The translations under genes and the position numbers were made by a program. Source: Bacteroidales bacterium (lineage in GTDB: Bacteria; Bacteroidota; Bacteroidia; Bacteroidales; UBA932). Taken from it: DNA of 64,000 nt. The notes below the pieces were generated by a model. The model did no database searches and was not told where the DNA came from. It saw only the letters and a program-made list of their open reading frames with translations. How positions within the stretch are numbered: the stretch's first letter is position 1; each line of letters begins with the position of its first letter. Below are positions 1 through 8,350 of the stretch, piece by piece. Location of the stretch: assembly GCA_017454265.1 (NCBI GenBank), contig JAFTDJ010000012.1, positions 1-64,000 on the forward strand. Reading direction: 5' to 3'.

Positions 1-177
1 GTCATTGTGGAAACCTTCGGGTGCGAAGAACCGCCGATGGGGGAGAGTGTCAAACTCGTCATGCGCGGCCCCGACCGGGCATCTCGTACCCTCCAGTTCT
101 GGCGCATGCCCTCCACTTCCCGTGCCTATCCGCTGGCGCTGAAGAGGAAGGCCGATTCCTACCGGCGGCTGTTCTGA
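1..177 (+). CDS. 3' end of an unknown gene (partial)
   Basis: An open frame enters from the left edge and ends at TGA 175-177, giving the last 58 residues of a protein. Third codon positions are strongly G/C, as in the other genes of the window, so this frame is likely coding. The tail is basic and ends in KRKADSYRRLF. I do not recognise the family, and no motif in this fragment fixes a function. The 115 bp that follow hold no gene; a weak AACAATT/AATTGTT inverted repeat there may belong to its termination. Confidence 0.5.
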   Translation, partial: VIVETFGCEEPPMGESVKLVMRGPDRASRTLQFWRMPSTSRAYPLALKRKADSYRRLF

Positions 178-292
178 AGGTAATATTGCCCAGGCGCTTT
201 ATTACATTTTAACAATTGGAAGTAAAATTCTTTGAATTGTTAGCGTTACTGGCGGTTTTATAAACTATCTTGTAGTCAAAAACCTCCGTATT

Positions 293-456
293 ATGAAAAG
301 ATTTACCGCTTGCTTGTTATCCCTTATGGCTGTATGTTTCCTGTTGTCCTCCTGCATTTTCGGCACCACCTCGTTAAGGAAGGCAGCTATTATTCTAAAT
401 TGAATCAGGTGGAAGAGATGTTCAACAAGCATGGACATCTAGTTCATTTTCGCTAA
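293..456 (+). pseudogene. Truncated, apparently frameshifted lipoprotein
   Basis: ATG at 293 opens a convincing lipoprotein signal sequence (MKRFTACLLSLMAVCFLLSSC, lipobox LSSC, Cys at residue 21), but the frame stops at 401-403 after 36 residues. Moving one frame at about position 372 gives a sensible continuation (VKEGSYYSKLNQVEEMFNKH) up to TAA 454-456. This suggests a one-base indel in a gene that is itself cut short. The product would have been a small outer membrane or periplasmic lipoprotein of unknown role. A genuine short peptide cannot be excluded. The final TAA lies inside the -7 element used by the next gene. Confidence 0.5.
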
Positions 457-461
457 CTTTG
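454..461 (+). promoter_or_regulatory. Bacteroidetes -7 element TAACTTTG
   Basis: TAACTTTG matches the Bacteroidetes -7 consensus TAnnTTTG and lies only 4 nt before the ATG at 466. A good TTTG -33 box is not obvious. The position supports the 466 start and suggests a leaderless or almost leaderless transcript. Confidence 0.5.
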
Positions 462-465
462 CTGC

Positions 466-2052
466 ATGAGCTTTCTGCTGGCAGCCATACTGGCCGTATC
501 TGTGAGCGTGAAGGGCGTTCCCTTTACGCCCATGGAGTATGAGCGCCTGCCGGAGTTGAACATTCCCCGCCAGGCGCATTCGCTGCACTATGCCGGCGGC
601 GAATATGTGGTTCTGGGCGGTCACACCACCGGGTTTGTACCTACGGCAACGGCCGAGTATTTCCGCCGGGGGAAGTGGCACACCGTAAGTACCCTTTACC
701 CCCACGATGCCGGTTTTTCCACGCAACTCTCCGACGGCGGCATCCTTGTGGCGGGCGGCTATGCAGAGCCTTTCGGAGTAGGACAAACCTGGGGCGTTGA
801 GGTGTATCGGCCTCAAAACCATACGTTTACATATCTTCCCATTCTGGACCGGAAACGTGCTCATGCCACCGTCTTGGAAATGACGGGCGGGCTCATCCTG
901 GTGGCCGGCAACTGGTATGGTCCGGACTTTCTGGAGAGCAGTGCAAACGGCGAGCCTTTTCAAAAGGTGAAGGAACTCTCGCAAGAGAGGGACCTCCCCT
1001 TTGTGCTGCAGGTTTCAGAGGATAATGCCTACATCTTTGGCTCCACGGATCCGTATGGCAAACCGCTGGAAGGCGGCTGGGTGGATCAGCTTTCAGGAGA
1101 TCCTTTTCAGGAGTCCCTCCTGCAGCAGTGGACCACGGAGAATCTTGGCATGCCCAATGTGCCGGAGCATTACCGGATAGGGGAGTTTTGCTATATGCTG
1201 CCCGTTTCCCGTAATGGTGAGCGTGCTTTCCTGTGTCTGGAACGCGGTAACTTTTCGCTAATGGAAACGTCAGCGCCCATCCCGCTGGAAGGCCCATGGG
1301 GCGCTATTTCCTGGCAGGACGGCCTTTCGGTAGAGACGGCATCGGAGAGCGCCTGGAAGCAGGGCCGTGATGCCGACGGACGCTTTTATCTGCTGCAACT
1401 CCATTATGACAGCACGCCTGCCACGGTAGAAGTATATTACTCAGAGCCTATAGAGAATCTTCCGCTGAGCGCAGAGGGCCTGGCCCTTCCGGGAGGAGAC
1501 TTTCTTCGGACAGGGGGCGTTATTGCCGATGCCTATGATGCCCAGTCCATGGTGCTGCTTTTCCATACACGGCCTGTAAGCCGCGGTGGAATAGACAGGT
1601 GGTGGCTGGTGCTATTGGGCCTTGGCGCTGTTCTGCTGGCGTTTTGGGGCTTCCGGCGTTTCCGCCGTGCGGGTTCCCCGGAATATCGGTCGGCCCCGGA
1701 AAAGGCGTATCCCGGCCTCCTGGAGAAGATTGTGGGGCTCATGGAAGAGGATGAAATTTTCCGCAATCCTAACCTGCGGGTGGGGGACATTGCAGCCCGC
1801 CTCAATACCAATTCTACATATGTATCGGCCTGTATCAACAAGGAAAAGGGTGTTTCTTTCCCGCGTTTTGTGAGTGATTACAGAATCCGTTACGCCAAGG
1901 AACAAATGCGCCTGTATCCGGAGAAAAAGCTCTCTGTCATCGCCGACGAGTCCGGCTTTGCCAGCGAGAACAGCTTTTTCCGCTCTTTCAAGGCCGAAAC
2001 AGGCTGCACCCCCGCCGAGTGGAGAGAAAAGTATACAAGAAACAATTCCTAG
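466..2052 (+). CDS. Membrane-anchored AraC-family regulator with periplasmic kelch-like domain
   Basis: This is a 528-residue one-component receptor. A short N-terminal hydrophobic stretch (residues 1-16, MSFLLAAILAVSVSV) looks like a signal sequence. About residues 20-370 carry Gly-Gly-rich blades typical of kelch-type beta-propellers (GGEYVVLGGH, GGILVAGGYAEPFG, GGLILVAGNW). One transmembrane helix follows at about 379-397 (WWLVLLGLGAVLLAFWGF) with a basic stop (RRFRR). The C-terminal 100 residues are an AraC/XylS double helix-turn-helix (VGDIAARLNTNSTYVSACIN and IADESGFASENSFFRSFK). It should sense an extracytoplasmic ligand and act on DNA from the membrane. The target is unknown; the nearest candidates are itself or the export pair downstream. 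There is no kinase or receiver domain, unlike classical hybrid two-component systems. Confidence 0.8.
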   Translation: MSFLLAAILAVSVSVKGVPFTPMEYERLPELNIPRQAHSLHYAGGEYVVLGGHTTGFVPTATAEYFRRGKWHTVSTLYPHDAGFSTQLSDGGILVAGGYAEPFGVGQTWGVEVYRPQNHTFTYLPILDRKRAHATVLEMTGGLILVAGNWYGPDFLESSANGEPFQKVKELSQERDLPFVLQVSEDNAYIFGSTDPYGKPLEGGWVDQLSGDPFQESLLQQWTTENLGMPNVPEHYRIGEFCYMLPVSRNGERAFLCLERGNFSLMETSAPIPLEGPWGAISWQDGLSVETASESAWKQGRDADGRFYLLQLHYDSTPATVEVYYSEPIENLPLSAEGLALPGGDFLRTGGVIADAYDAQSMVLLFHTRPVSRGGIDRWWLVLLGLGAVLLAFWGFRRFRRAGSPEYRSAPEKAYPGLLEKIVGLMEEDEIFRNPNLRVGDIAARLNTNSTYVSACINKEKGVSFPRFVSDYRIRYAKEQMRLYPEKKLSVIADESGFASENSFFRSFKAETGCTPAEWREKYTRNNS

Positions 2053-2155
2053 CAAAGTTTCCGACATTCCCAAATTCTGGCAAGCCTTGCTCGCATAAGA
2101 AACCGAGCTGAACTGGAGGTATAGGGCAAGAAGTGTGACTGATGGTTTCATGTTG

Positions 2156-2554
2156 CTAAACAGTTCCTTTAAGATACCGCGCACTGGTTCTGTAGTTGCC
2201 GTCCGCACTGCGCCTGATGATGTACGGCGCGGCTTTTCGGGCACCTAGTGCGGTGACAAATTTCTTCTTGACGCGGGAGACGGTACTGTAAAAGACATTC
2301 TTGGATTCTGAGCAGAGGGATTCCAGGGCGCCATCTCGGAGTAGTTTATCGTCGAAGCACGACTCCTGTTCGTAGATGCGGCAAAGCTCCTGCCAATAGG
2401 CCAGGAGGTCATCGGAAGGGATCCCATCGGGGTGAGAGAGGAACAGGCGGTAGAGGGTGCGCTCAATCGGGTTGAGGAGCACGTACCGGTTTTCGTCCGG
2501 CAGGAGAATGATCCCCCGCCGCTGGCCGATGATTATGCTGTGCCGCTTCCTCAT
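2156..2554 (-). CDS. Small putative transcriptional regulator, Bacteroidetes type
   Basis: A 132-residue cytoplasmic protein starting at ATG 2552-2554 (MRKRHSIIIGQRRG). An upstream TTG at 2590 is less likely because a near-consensus -7 element (cAACTTTG, 2560-2567) lies 5 nt before the ATG. The middle (LLNPIERTLYRLFLSHPDGI) resembles the helix-rich module found in many small Bacteroidetes regulatory proteins next to surface polysaccharide or receptor loci. The basic C-terminus (SRVKKKF) could bind nucleic acid. The regulatory role is inferred and no confident family name can be given. It is convergent with the AraC receptor gene; the 103-bp gap shows only a weak GCAAG/CTTGC hairpin. Confidence 0.45.
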   Translation of the reverse strand: MRKRHSIIIGQRRGIILLPDENRYVLLNPIERTLYRLFLSHPDGIPSDDLLAYWQELCRIYEQESCFDDKLLRDGALESLCSESKNVFYSTVSRVKKKFVTALGARKAAPYIIRRSADGNYRTSARYLKGTV

Positions 2555-2690
2555 GGCTGCAAAGTTGCGCCGGAGAATCGGCAGAATCAAACGATTACAA
2601 GCTTGTAATTGCTTGGAGATGTCGATTGTTTTGTTAAGGAAGCGGCCCTGAAGTTTTGGCGGTTCGAGCGATTCTGCGTATCTTTATAAC

Positions 2691-2879
2691 ATGACGATAC
2701 GTGGTGGCATAGAGGCGCAACTGCTGTGGCAACTGCTGTATTCCGGGATCGGAGGGGTGCTGGAAGAACCGGAGGTGGATTATGGTGGCTTGCTGGATCG
2801 GATGGAGGCGGCGGAACTGCTGACGCCCTTTTTTTTGTGTACATTGCCCTCGCCAGCCGGCAGAAGTTTTTCTTCGTAA
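2691..2879 (+). CDS. Doubtful small ORF, possible gene remnant
   Basis: ATG 2691 follows TATCTTTA, one base from the -7 consensus. The first 48 codons have gene-like composition (for example EEPEVDYGGLLDRMEAAELL, with G/C at most third positions). The frame then runs into a poly-T tract and loses coding character (LCTLPSPAGRSFSS). It could be the start of a decayed gene or chance. No homologue is recognised. Confidence 0.25.
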   Translation: MTIRGGIEAQLLWQLLYSGIGGVLEEPEVDYGGLLDRMEAAELLTPFFLCTLPSPAGRSFSS

Positions 2880-2950
2880 AATACACGCTTTTTGTTCTGG
2901 AATATTTCAATGGAATAGCTGTAATATTTGTGACTTGCGGTTATTACTTA

Positions 2951-2965
2951 TCCTACTTAGTAGGA
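2951..2965. repeat. Perfect palindrome TCCTACTTAGTAGGA
   Basis: Seven-base arms around a single central base, 20 bp upstream of the -7 element of the export operon. It has the size and place of a protein-binding operator or activator site. No regulator is assigned; the AraC-type receptor and the small regulator are both adjacent. Confidence 0.4.
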
Positions 2966-2984
2966 AAGTAACGGAGAAAATGAT

Positions 2985-2992
2985 TATATTTG
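2985..2992 (+). promoter_or_regulatory. -7 element TATATTTG for the export operon
   Basis: TATATTTG matches TAnnTTTG and would give a leader of about 30 nt before ATG 3028. No TTTG is seen at the expected -33 distance, which fits an activator-dependent promoter and the palindrome just upstream. Confidence 0.5.
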
Positions 2993-3027
2993 CAAATTAA
3001 ACGCTAATACGACAAAATTCAACAATA

Positions 3028-5421
3028 ATGAAGAAAGGATTTCTTATTATCGCAATGGCCCTGGGCGCATTCTCTGCTGCAGCGCAGATGACAGACGTAC
3101 AGGTGCTCGAGTATGTAAAGAACGGCCTGGCACAGGGCAAGTCTCAGAATGCCCTTATCGCCGAGCTTGCCTCCCGCGGGGTGGATCGTGCCCAGGCGGA
3201 GCGCGTGCGCCAGCTCTATGAGAGCCAGCAGACAGGCGCTACACAGGCCCAGTCCACCGCAGTTGCCGAAAGCCGTGCCCATTCGGTGAACGCCGAGGTG
3301 TCCATGGAGCCCCAGAGCTTTGAGGAGAACACCGGGTCCAATGTGTTCGGCCGCGACGTCTTCCGCAACAAGAGTCTGAACTTCGCTCCGAGCGAGAACC
3401 TCGCCACCCCTAAGAATTACCGTCTGGGCCCCGGCGACGAAGTTATCATAGACATTTTCGGCGCCAACCAGACTACCATACGCAATAAGATTTCCCCCGA
3501 AGGCAGCATCAACGTTGACGTGCTCGGCCCCGTGTATCTGAGCGGAATGACCATTGACGAGGCCAATAAATTCCTCAAACGCAAGCTTGCCGGCATTTAC
3601 GGTGGACTCAACCGCAGTTCCACCGGCACCGACATCCGTCTGAGCCTCGGCCAGATAAGAAGCATCCAGGTGAACATCCTGGGAGACGTAAGCAATGCCG
3701 GCACTTACGTGCTCTCTTCCTTCTCCACGGTGTTTCACGCCTTGTATCTTGCAGGCGGCGTGGTGGAGCCGGGTTCCCTGCGTAACATCACCGTGAACCG
3801 CGGCGGCAATATCGTTGGAACCGTGGATGTGTATGGCTTCCTGATGACCGGCAACCGCGACAGTGACATACGTCTGGAAGAGGGTGACGTGGTGATGGTG
3901 CTTCCTTACACCTGCATGGTGACCATCGGCGGCGAGGTGAAGCGGCCTATGAAGTTCGAAATGAAGGAAGGTGAGACCCTTGCAGACCTCATTAACTACG
4001 CAGGCGGTTTCAAGGCCGGAGCCTTTACGGAAAATCTGACCGTAATGCGCCAGAGCGGCAAGAGCTACGAGATTCGCACCGTTGACGCCAAAGACTTCGC
4101 GAAGTTCGAACTTAAAGACGCAGACCAGGTGACAGTAGGCAAGCTGAACTCTTTCTACGAGAACCGTATCAACATCACGGGCGCCGTTTATCAGCCCGGC
4201 ACCTATGAGTTCGGTGGCGAGGTGCGCACCGTGCGCGAACTGGTTGAGAAAGCCGGCGGCCTGCTGCCCGACGCATTCCTCAACCGCGCAGTGCTGCACC
4301 GTGAGCACGAAGACAAGACCCGTGAGGTCATTTCCATCAACCTCGGTCGCGTGATGGACGGCATAGATCCCGATATCACCCTGCAGAAGAACGACGAGCT
4401 TTTCATTACCAGCAAGGCAGACATCCAGGAGCGCGGTACCATGACGGTTTCCGGTATGGTGGTGAACCCCGCTACCTTCCCTTTTGCAAACTACACCACC
4501 ATAGAAGACATCATCATCATGGCAGGAGGTCTCAAGGAAGGCGCATCCCTTGCCCGTGTTGATGTGTCCCGCCGCAAGAGGGACGCCAGCGGACTGATGC
4601 GCATGGATGAGGTGGGCGAACTCATCAGCCTCAGCCTGAACGAGAACTTCGAGATAGTCGGGGGCGAGAAATTCTACCTGCAGCCTTACGACGAAGTGAT
4701 TGTACATATGAGTCCTGCCTACAACGTGCAGACTCACGTGACCCTTACCGGAGAGGCCAACTTTGCCGGCTCCTTTACCCTGACCAACCGCAATGAACGC
4801 CTGAGCGACCTTGTTAAGAAAGCCGGCGGAGTGACCAAGTACGCTTATCTCAAAGGTGCAAGGCTCTTCCGCAACATGAAAGACGACGAGCGCAGGCAGC
4901 TGCTTGAGATTCTGCGCAACCGCACCGGCAACAACCAGACGCAGCTTGATACGGCAGGTATTTACCAAGACCAGGTGGCAAGCAACTATCAGGTTGCAAT
5001 ACATCTCGACAAGGCTCTTGCAAATCCGGGAAGCGAATACGATATAGAACTCCAGGAGGGTGACGTGCTGGATATCCCTATGGTACGCAACACCGTCCGC
5101 GTTGTGGGCTGTGTAATGATGCCTACAGTGATTACGTACCAGGCGGGAAAGACCGCCGGCTCCTATGTTCGGGACTGCGGCGGTTTTGCCAAGCGGGCCC
5201 AAAGGGGCAAGGCTTTCGTGGTGCATATGAACGGCCGTTCGGAAAGGTTGGGACTGGGAACCCAGGTACTGCCGGGGGATGAGATAGTCGTACCCGAAAG
5301 GGCCAAGCCTGAGGGCGTTTCCGACCGGGCCTTTGAACGCGGCACCCAGGCCATTACCGCCCTCGCGTCCATGCTCATGAGCGCATCCTACCTTTGGATA
5401 GCAATAGAAAGAGCCAAGTAA
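3028..5421 (+). CDS. Outer membrane polysaccharide export protein, multi-SLBB (Wza-like)
   Basis: This 797-residue protein should form the outer membrane channel for an exported polysaccharide. A cleavable signal peptide (residues 1-20, ending SAAAQ, no lipobox Cys) precedes a helical stretch. A Poly_export domain follows at about 130-215 (NYRLGPGDEVIIDIFG). About six SLBB repeats come next, each marked by a G-x-V/A...AGG pattern (for example VNILGDVSNAGTYVLSSF, ITGAVYQPGTYEFGGE, VTLTGEANFAGSFTL). The C-terminus is hydrophobic (ITALASMLMSASYLWIAIE), as expected for the membrane-crossing helix of Wza relatives. The length is usual for Bacteroidetes members, longer than enterobacterial Wza. It is followed directly by a Wzz-type gene, probably in one operon. 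No glycosyltransferases or flippase lie nearby. Confidence 0.88.
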   Translation: MKKGFLIIAMALGAFSAAAQMTDVQVLEYVKNGLAQGKSQNALIAELASRGVDRAQAERVRQLYESQQTGATQAQSTAVAESRAHSVNAEVSMEPQSFEENTGSNVFGRDVFRNKSLNFAPSENLATPKNYRLGPGDEVIIDIFGANQTTIRNKISPEGSINVDVLGPVYLSGMTIDEANKFLKRKLAGIYGGLNRSSTGTDIRLSLGQIRSIQVNILGDVSNAGTYVLSSFSTVFHALYLAGGVVEPGSLRNITVNRGGNIVGTVDVYGFLMTGNRDSDIRLEEGDVVMVLPYTCMVTIGGEVKRPMKFEMKEGETLADLINYAGGFKAGAFTENLTVMRQSGKSYEIRTVDAKDFAKFELKDADQVTVGKLNSFYENRINITGAVYQPGTYEFGGEVRTVRELVEKAGGLLPDAFLNRAVLHREHEDKTREVISINLGRVMDGIDPDITLQKNDELFITSKADIQERGTMTVSGMVVNPATFPFANYTTIEDIIIMAGGLKEGASLARVDVSRRKRDASGLMRMDEVGELISLSLNENFEIVGGEKFYLQPYDEVIVHMSPAYNVQTHVTLTGEANFAGSFTLTNRNERLSDLVKKAGGVTKYAYLKGARLFRNMKDDERRQLLEILRNRTGNNQTQLDTAGIYQDQVASNYQVAIHLDKALANPGSEYDIELQEGDVLDIPMVRNTVRVVGCVMMPTVITYQAGKTAGSYVRDCGGFAKRAQRGKAFVVHMNGRSERLGLGTQVLPGDEIVVPERAKPEGVSDRAFERGTQAITALASMLMSASYLWIAIERAK

Positions 5422-5423
5422 AT

Positions 5424-6527
5424 ATGGAAGAGAACAATAACGTACAGGTCCAGCAGGACGAGATGTCCATAGACTGGATGGGCATACTGAAAAAACTTCT
5501 GAAGCGCTGGAAGTTCATATTCCTCATAACCTTCCTCTTCTCCGTGCTGGGCGTGACCTATGCCATGGTGATGAAGCGTACCTATTCAGTGACCATGATC
5601 CTGGCTCCAGAGCTGCAGAACCGCACAAACAGTTCCGTGTCGTCCATCATATCCATGATGGGAGGGAGTGCGATGAGCATGAACAGCACTCCGGACGCTC
5701 TTAACATCACCATGTTCCCGGAAATCAGCTCCAGCAATCCTTTCCTCTGCTCCTTGCTTGAGGTGCCGGTAACTCCATTCGTGCCCAAGAAACTTGAGGT
5801 TCAGGGTGTCCGGCCCGACACCACCACAGTGTTTACTCATATGTTGGGACGCGACAAGCAGCTCAGTGAGCGCAAGGCACGCAAGATGGCCAAGGCGGAT
5901 GAGAAATATCTCTACGACGACACTCACATTCATCCGGATAATCTTACCCCGCGCCAGGACCTGGCGGTAAAGGCTTTGCGTAAGTCCATAAATACGACCG
6001 TTGACAACAAGACGGGCGTTACCACCATCAACGTAACCCTGGACGATCCGATGATTGTGAAGCAGCTTGCCGACACCGTGTGCCAGCGCCTGCAGGACTT
6101 CGTGACCGCATACCGCATCAAGAAGGCAAAGGCAGACTACGATTACTACGTTGAACTTGCAGATGAATCCCGCCGCAAGCTTGTGCGCGCCCAGGCTGCC
6201 TACGCCGCACGGGTCGATTACGACCGCAGCGTTATCCTGCAGTCTGTAAACAGCGAACGCCAGCGCCTGGAAACCGAGGTTCAGCTTGCCAGCCAGATTT
6301 ACTCACAGATGGCCCAGCAGCGCGAACTTGCCAAAGCCAAGATTCAGGAGGTAAAGCCGGTGTATGCCGTGATGCAGCCTGCATCCGTCCCTCTGAGGGC
6401 GAGCAACAGCCGCGCCAAGGTGTGCATCATTTTCTTCTTTGTGGGATTCTTCCTGGCATGCGCCTGGGTGGCCTTTGGCGAAGATTTCTTCAAGAAGACC
6501 AGGGAAGAGCTCAAGAACGGCGACTAA
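5424..6527 (+). CDS. Wzz-type chain-length / polysaccharide co-polymerase protein
   Basis: A 367-residue inner membrane protein expected to work with the Wza-like channel in polysaccharide chain-length control or export. The start at 5424 (MEENNN) lies 2 nt after the previous stop; an in-frame ATG at 5394 would overlap that gene and add ten unlikely residues. Two transmembrane helices flank a large periplasmic part: about 32-52 (FIFLITFLFSVLGVTYAMVM) and about 330-350 (IIFFFVGFFLACAWVAF). The segment before TM2 contains the Pro-containing motif (VMQPASVPLRAS) typical of the family. A helical region (about 225-320) is the usual coiled-coil part. There is no C-terminal tyrosine kinase domain. 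Its stop overlaps the convergent phosphoesterase stop by 4 bp (CTAA). Confidence 0.85.
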   Translation: MEENNNVQVQQDEMSIDWMGILKKLLKRWKFIFLITFLFSVLGVTYAMVMKRTYSVTMILAPELQNRTNSSVSSIISMMGGSAMSMNSTPDALNITMFPEISSSNPFLCSLLEVPVTPFVPKKLEVQGVRPDTTTVFTHMLGRDKQLSERKARKMAKADEKYLYDDTHIHPDNLTPRQDLAVKALRKSINTTVDNKTGVTTINVTLDDPMIVKQLADTVCQRLQDFVTAYRIKKAKADYDYYVELADESRRKLVRAQAAYAARVDYDRSVILQSVNSERQRLETEVQLASQIYSQMAQQRELAKAKIQEVKPVYAVMQPASVPLRASNSRAKVCIIFFFVGFFLACAWVAFGEDFFKKTREELKNGD

Positions 6528-8350
6528 GCGTCTATACGCAACAGCGCAACGGCGCCGTCCATTGTGGAGGCCAGGATATACAGGGAAGAGCCCTGCATCC
6601 AGGCCTCCACAGGATTTATTAGGGCAAGCCCCAGCTTGTGCACCCACAGGGCAGAACCGTCGGCCAGGGAGAAGGCGTGCAGGTTTCCCTTGTCTGAGGG
6701 GGTGAGCACGGTGCCGCCGCAATCCACTATCTGCGTCGGGCCTATTTCGTAATGCATCCCGTTCGGTACGCGCCAAAGCTCCGTAAAAGGCTCCTCTGCG
6801 CTGAAGGCGTAGGAACTGTTGAACATGGTCTTCGCAAGTACGGTCCTGCCGTCTTCGGACAGTCCGATTGCCTCGCGGCCTCCGTCAATGCAGGAGAGTT
6901 CCTTGCCGTTGAGGGCGTCCAGCACATAGACTTTGCGGTCGGGCACGGCAATGAATATATGGCCTTCGGACTTTACGGGCCAAGTGGCGGCAGGAGAGTA
7001 CATGCGCGAGGGCTTCTTGCACTTCCAGGTCCACTGCAGGCGGCCGCTGGACGTATCCAGCGAGTAGAGTGTTCCCGCCCAGTCTCCGAAGACCACCTGG
7101 GCGTCATCTACGAAAGCCCTGCATTCTACGAATCCCTTGACTCCGTCGAAATTCCAGACCGGCTTGCCGGAACGCAGTTCCAGGGCGCGGAACACTCCGT
7201 CCGATGCCCCTATGAACACCTTGCCGTCGTGGATAACCGGCGACGCCAGTACCGATTTGCCGGCGCGGACGCTCCAGAGTTTGCGCCCGGTGCGGGCGTT
7301 GAGGGCATAGATGCATCCGTCGGTGCATCCGAATACCAGATATTTGCCGTTTACGGCGGGGGTGGAAAAGATCTTGCCCGGGAAGTCCTTGCTCCACCGC
7401 CGGCGCCCGTTCCGGACGTCGATGCAGCGTACGCTGCCGCTCGCAGTGGTGTACCATGCACGTTTGCCGTCACGGGCGAACCCTGCCACTATGTTGCTGT
7501 GGTCCTGGAATTTCCATACTTCCTGCACCTGTGGGTAGCGTTCGTTTATGTCGTAGCGCAGCCAGGGGTAGGAGGCCGGTATTCCGTGGGCGTCGTACCT
7601 GACGGTATCTTCCACCGCATCGAGCCTGGCGGCGTACCAGGGAATCTGCTGCACTTCGCCGTCCGGCATGATTCGGCGTTCGAAGATGCTCACGCTGTCT
7701 GCAAAAAGCTCCACGATGTTGTACCCCGGCGGGCGCTTGCGGTCCGCCATTGTGGAGCGGCACAGCACTGCGGGCAGGCCGTCGTAGTCCATGGAACGGT
7801 TTTGATGCCAGTGCCCTCCAATCTCGAAGCGCACTCCGGCGCGCTTGAGGGCGCGGGTGACATCGAAATAGTTGAGAACCGAGGTGTCCTGAGGGTAGTG
7901 GTTGATGAATATGCTCTTCTTGCCGCTTTCCAGGCTCTCCAGCCACTCCATGCTCTCGCGGGGAATGAGGGCGGGAGCCATACGCATGTCGGGCCCGCTG
8001 TTGCAGCCGAGAAACCTCCACCCTCCGGCCTCGAACTCGAACTGCTCGTATCCGAATACGTTCTTGAATGTGTTGCAGCCGCTCTCCGACCATTTGGCGT
8101 CGTGGTTGCCGGCAACTACCCAGTAATTGTAGCGAAGGGAGTCCAGCATCTGTTTGGCGCTGCGGATTTCCTCGTCTGTGCCGAAGTCTGTGATGTCGCC
8201 TCCGAGGATGACGAAGTCCAGGCTGTCCAGACGGTTGATGTCGGTGATGCAGACGCGGAGGTCATCTGCCGAGTGAGAACCTTGCGAGAGGTGCGTATCC
8301 GTAAGGAAAGCGAAGCGCAGCGCGAGGGCGGCGAGAATCAGGCGTCTCAT
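6524..8350 (-). CDS. Calcineurin-like phosphoesterase fused to PQQ-type beta-propeller
   Basis: A 608-residue exported protein. After a short hydrophobic N-terminus (MRRLILAALALRFAFL) the phosphoesterase part (about 12-240) shows the metal-binding motifs DTHLS, GGDITDF, GNHDAKW, and GGHWH. Residues about 270-605 are PQQ-like propeller repeats (NGRRRWSKDF, TGRKLWSVRAGKSVLASPVI, SGKPVWNF, SGRLQWTWKC, DGSALWVHKL). It probably hydrolyses a phosphodiester or phosphomonoester outside the cytoplasm, with the propeller for substrate or partner binding; the substrate is unknown. It overlaps the preceding CDP-alcohol phosphatidyltransferase by 4 bp (ATGA), so translation is probably coupled and a phospholipid or lipid-linked substrate is plausible. 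Confidence 0.85.
   Translation of the reverse strand: MRRLILAALALRFAFLTDTHLSQGSHSADDLRVCITDINRLDSLDFVILGGDITDFGTDEEIRSAKQMLDSLRYNYWVVAGNHDAKWSESGCNTFKNVFGYEQFEFEAGGWRFLGCNSGPDMRMAPALIPRESMEWLESLESGKKSIFINHYPQDTSVLNYFDVTRALKRAGVRFEIGGHWHQNRSMDYDGLPAVLCRSTMADRKRPPGYNIVELFADSVSIFERRIMPDGEVQQIPWYAARLDAVEDTVRYDAHGIPASYPWLRYDINERYPQVQEVWKFQDHSNIVAGFARDGKRAWYTTASGSVRCIDVRNGRRRWSKDFPGKIFSTPAVNGKYLVFGCTDGCIYALNARTGRKLWSVRAGKSVLASPVIHDGKVFIGASDGVFRALELRSGKPVWNFDGVKGFVECRAFVDDAQVVFGDWAGTLYSLDTSSGRLQWTWKCKKPSRMYSPAATWPVKSEGHIFIAVPDRKVYVLDALNGKELSCIDGGREAIGLSEDGRTVLAKTMFNSSYAFSAEEPFTELWRVPNGMHYEIGPTQIVDCGGTVLTPSDKGNLHAFSLADGSALWVHKLGLALINPVEAWMQGSSLYILASTMDGAVALLRIDA

Larger units (their letters stand above)
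2555..3027. other. 473-bp intergenic region before the export genes
   Basis: This gap holds a doubtful 62-codon frame (2691-2879), an eight-T run near 2829, an AT-rich leader, a perfect 7+1+7 palindrome (2951-2965) and a -7 element (2985-2992). No convincing full-length gene was found on either strand. Confidence 0.6.

Noticed and set aside
3019..5226. 735-codon open frame on the minus strand opposite the Wza-like gene
   Set aside because: It is a shadow caused by codon bias: the plus strand has a signal peptide, SLBB repeats and normal family length; the minus product has no recognisable domain.
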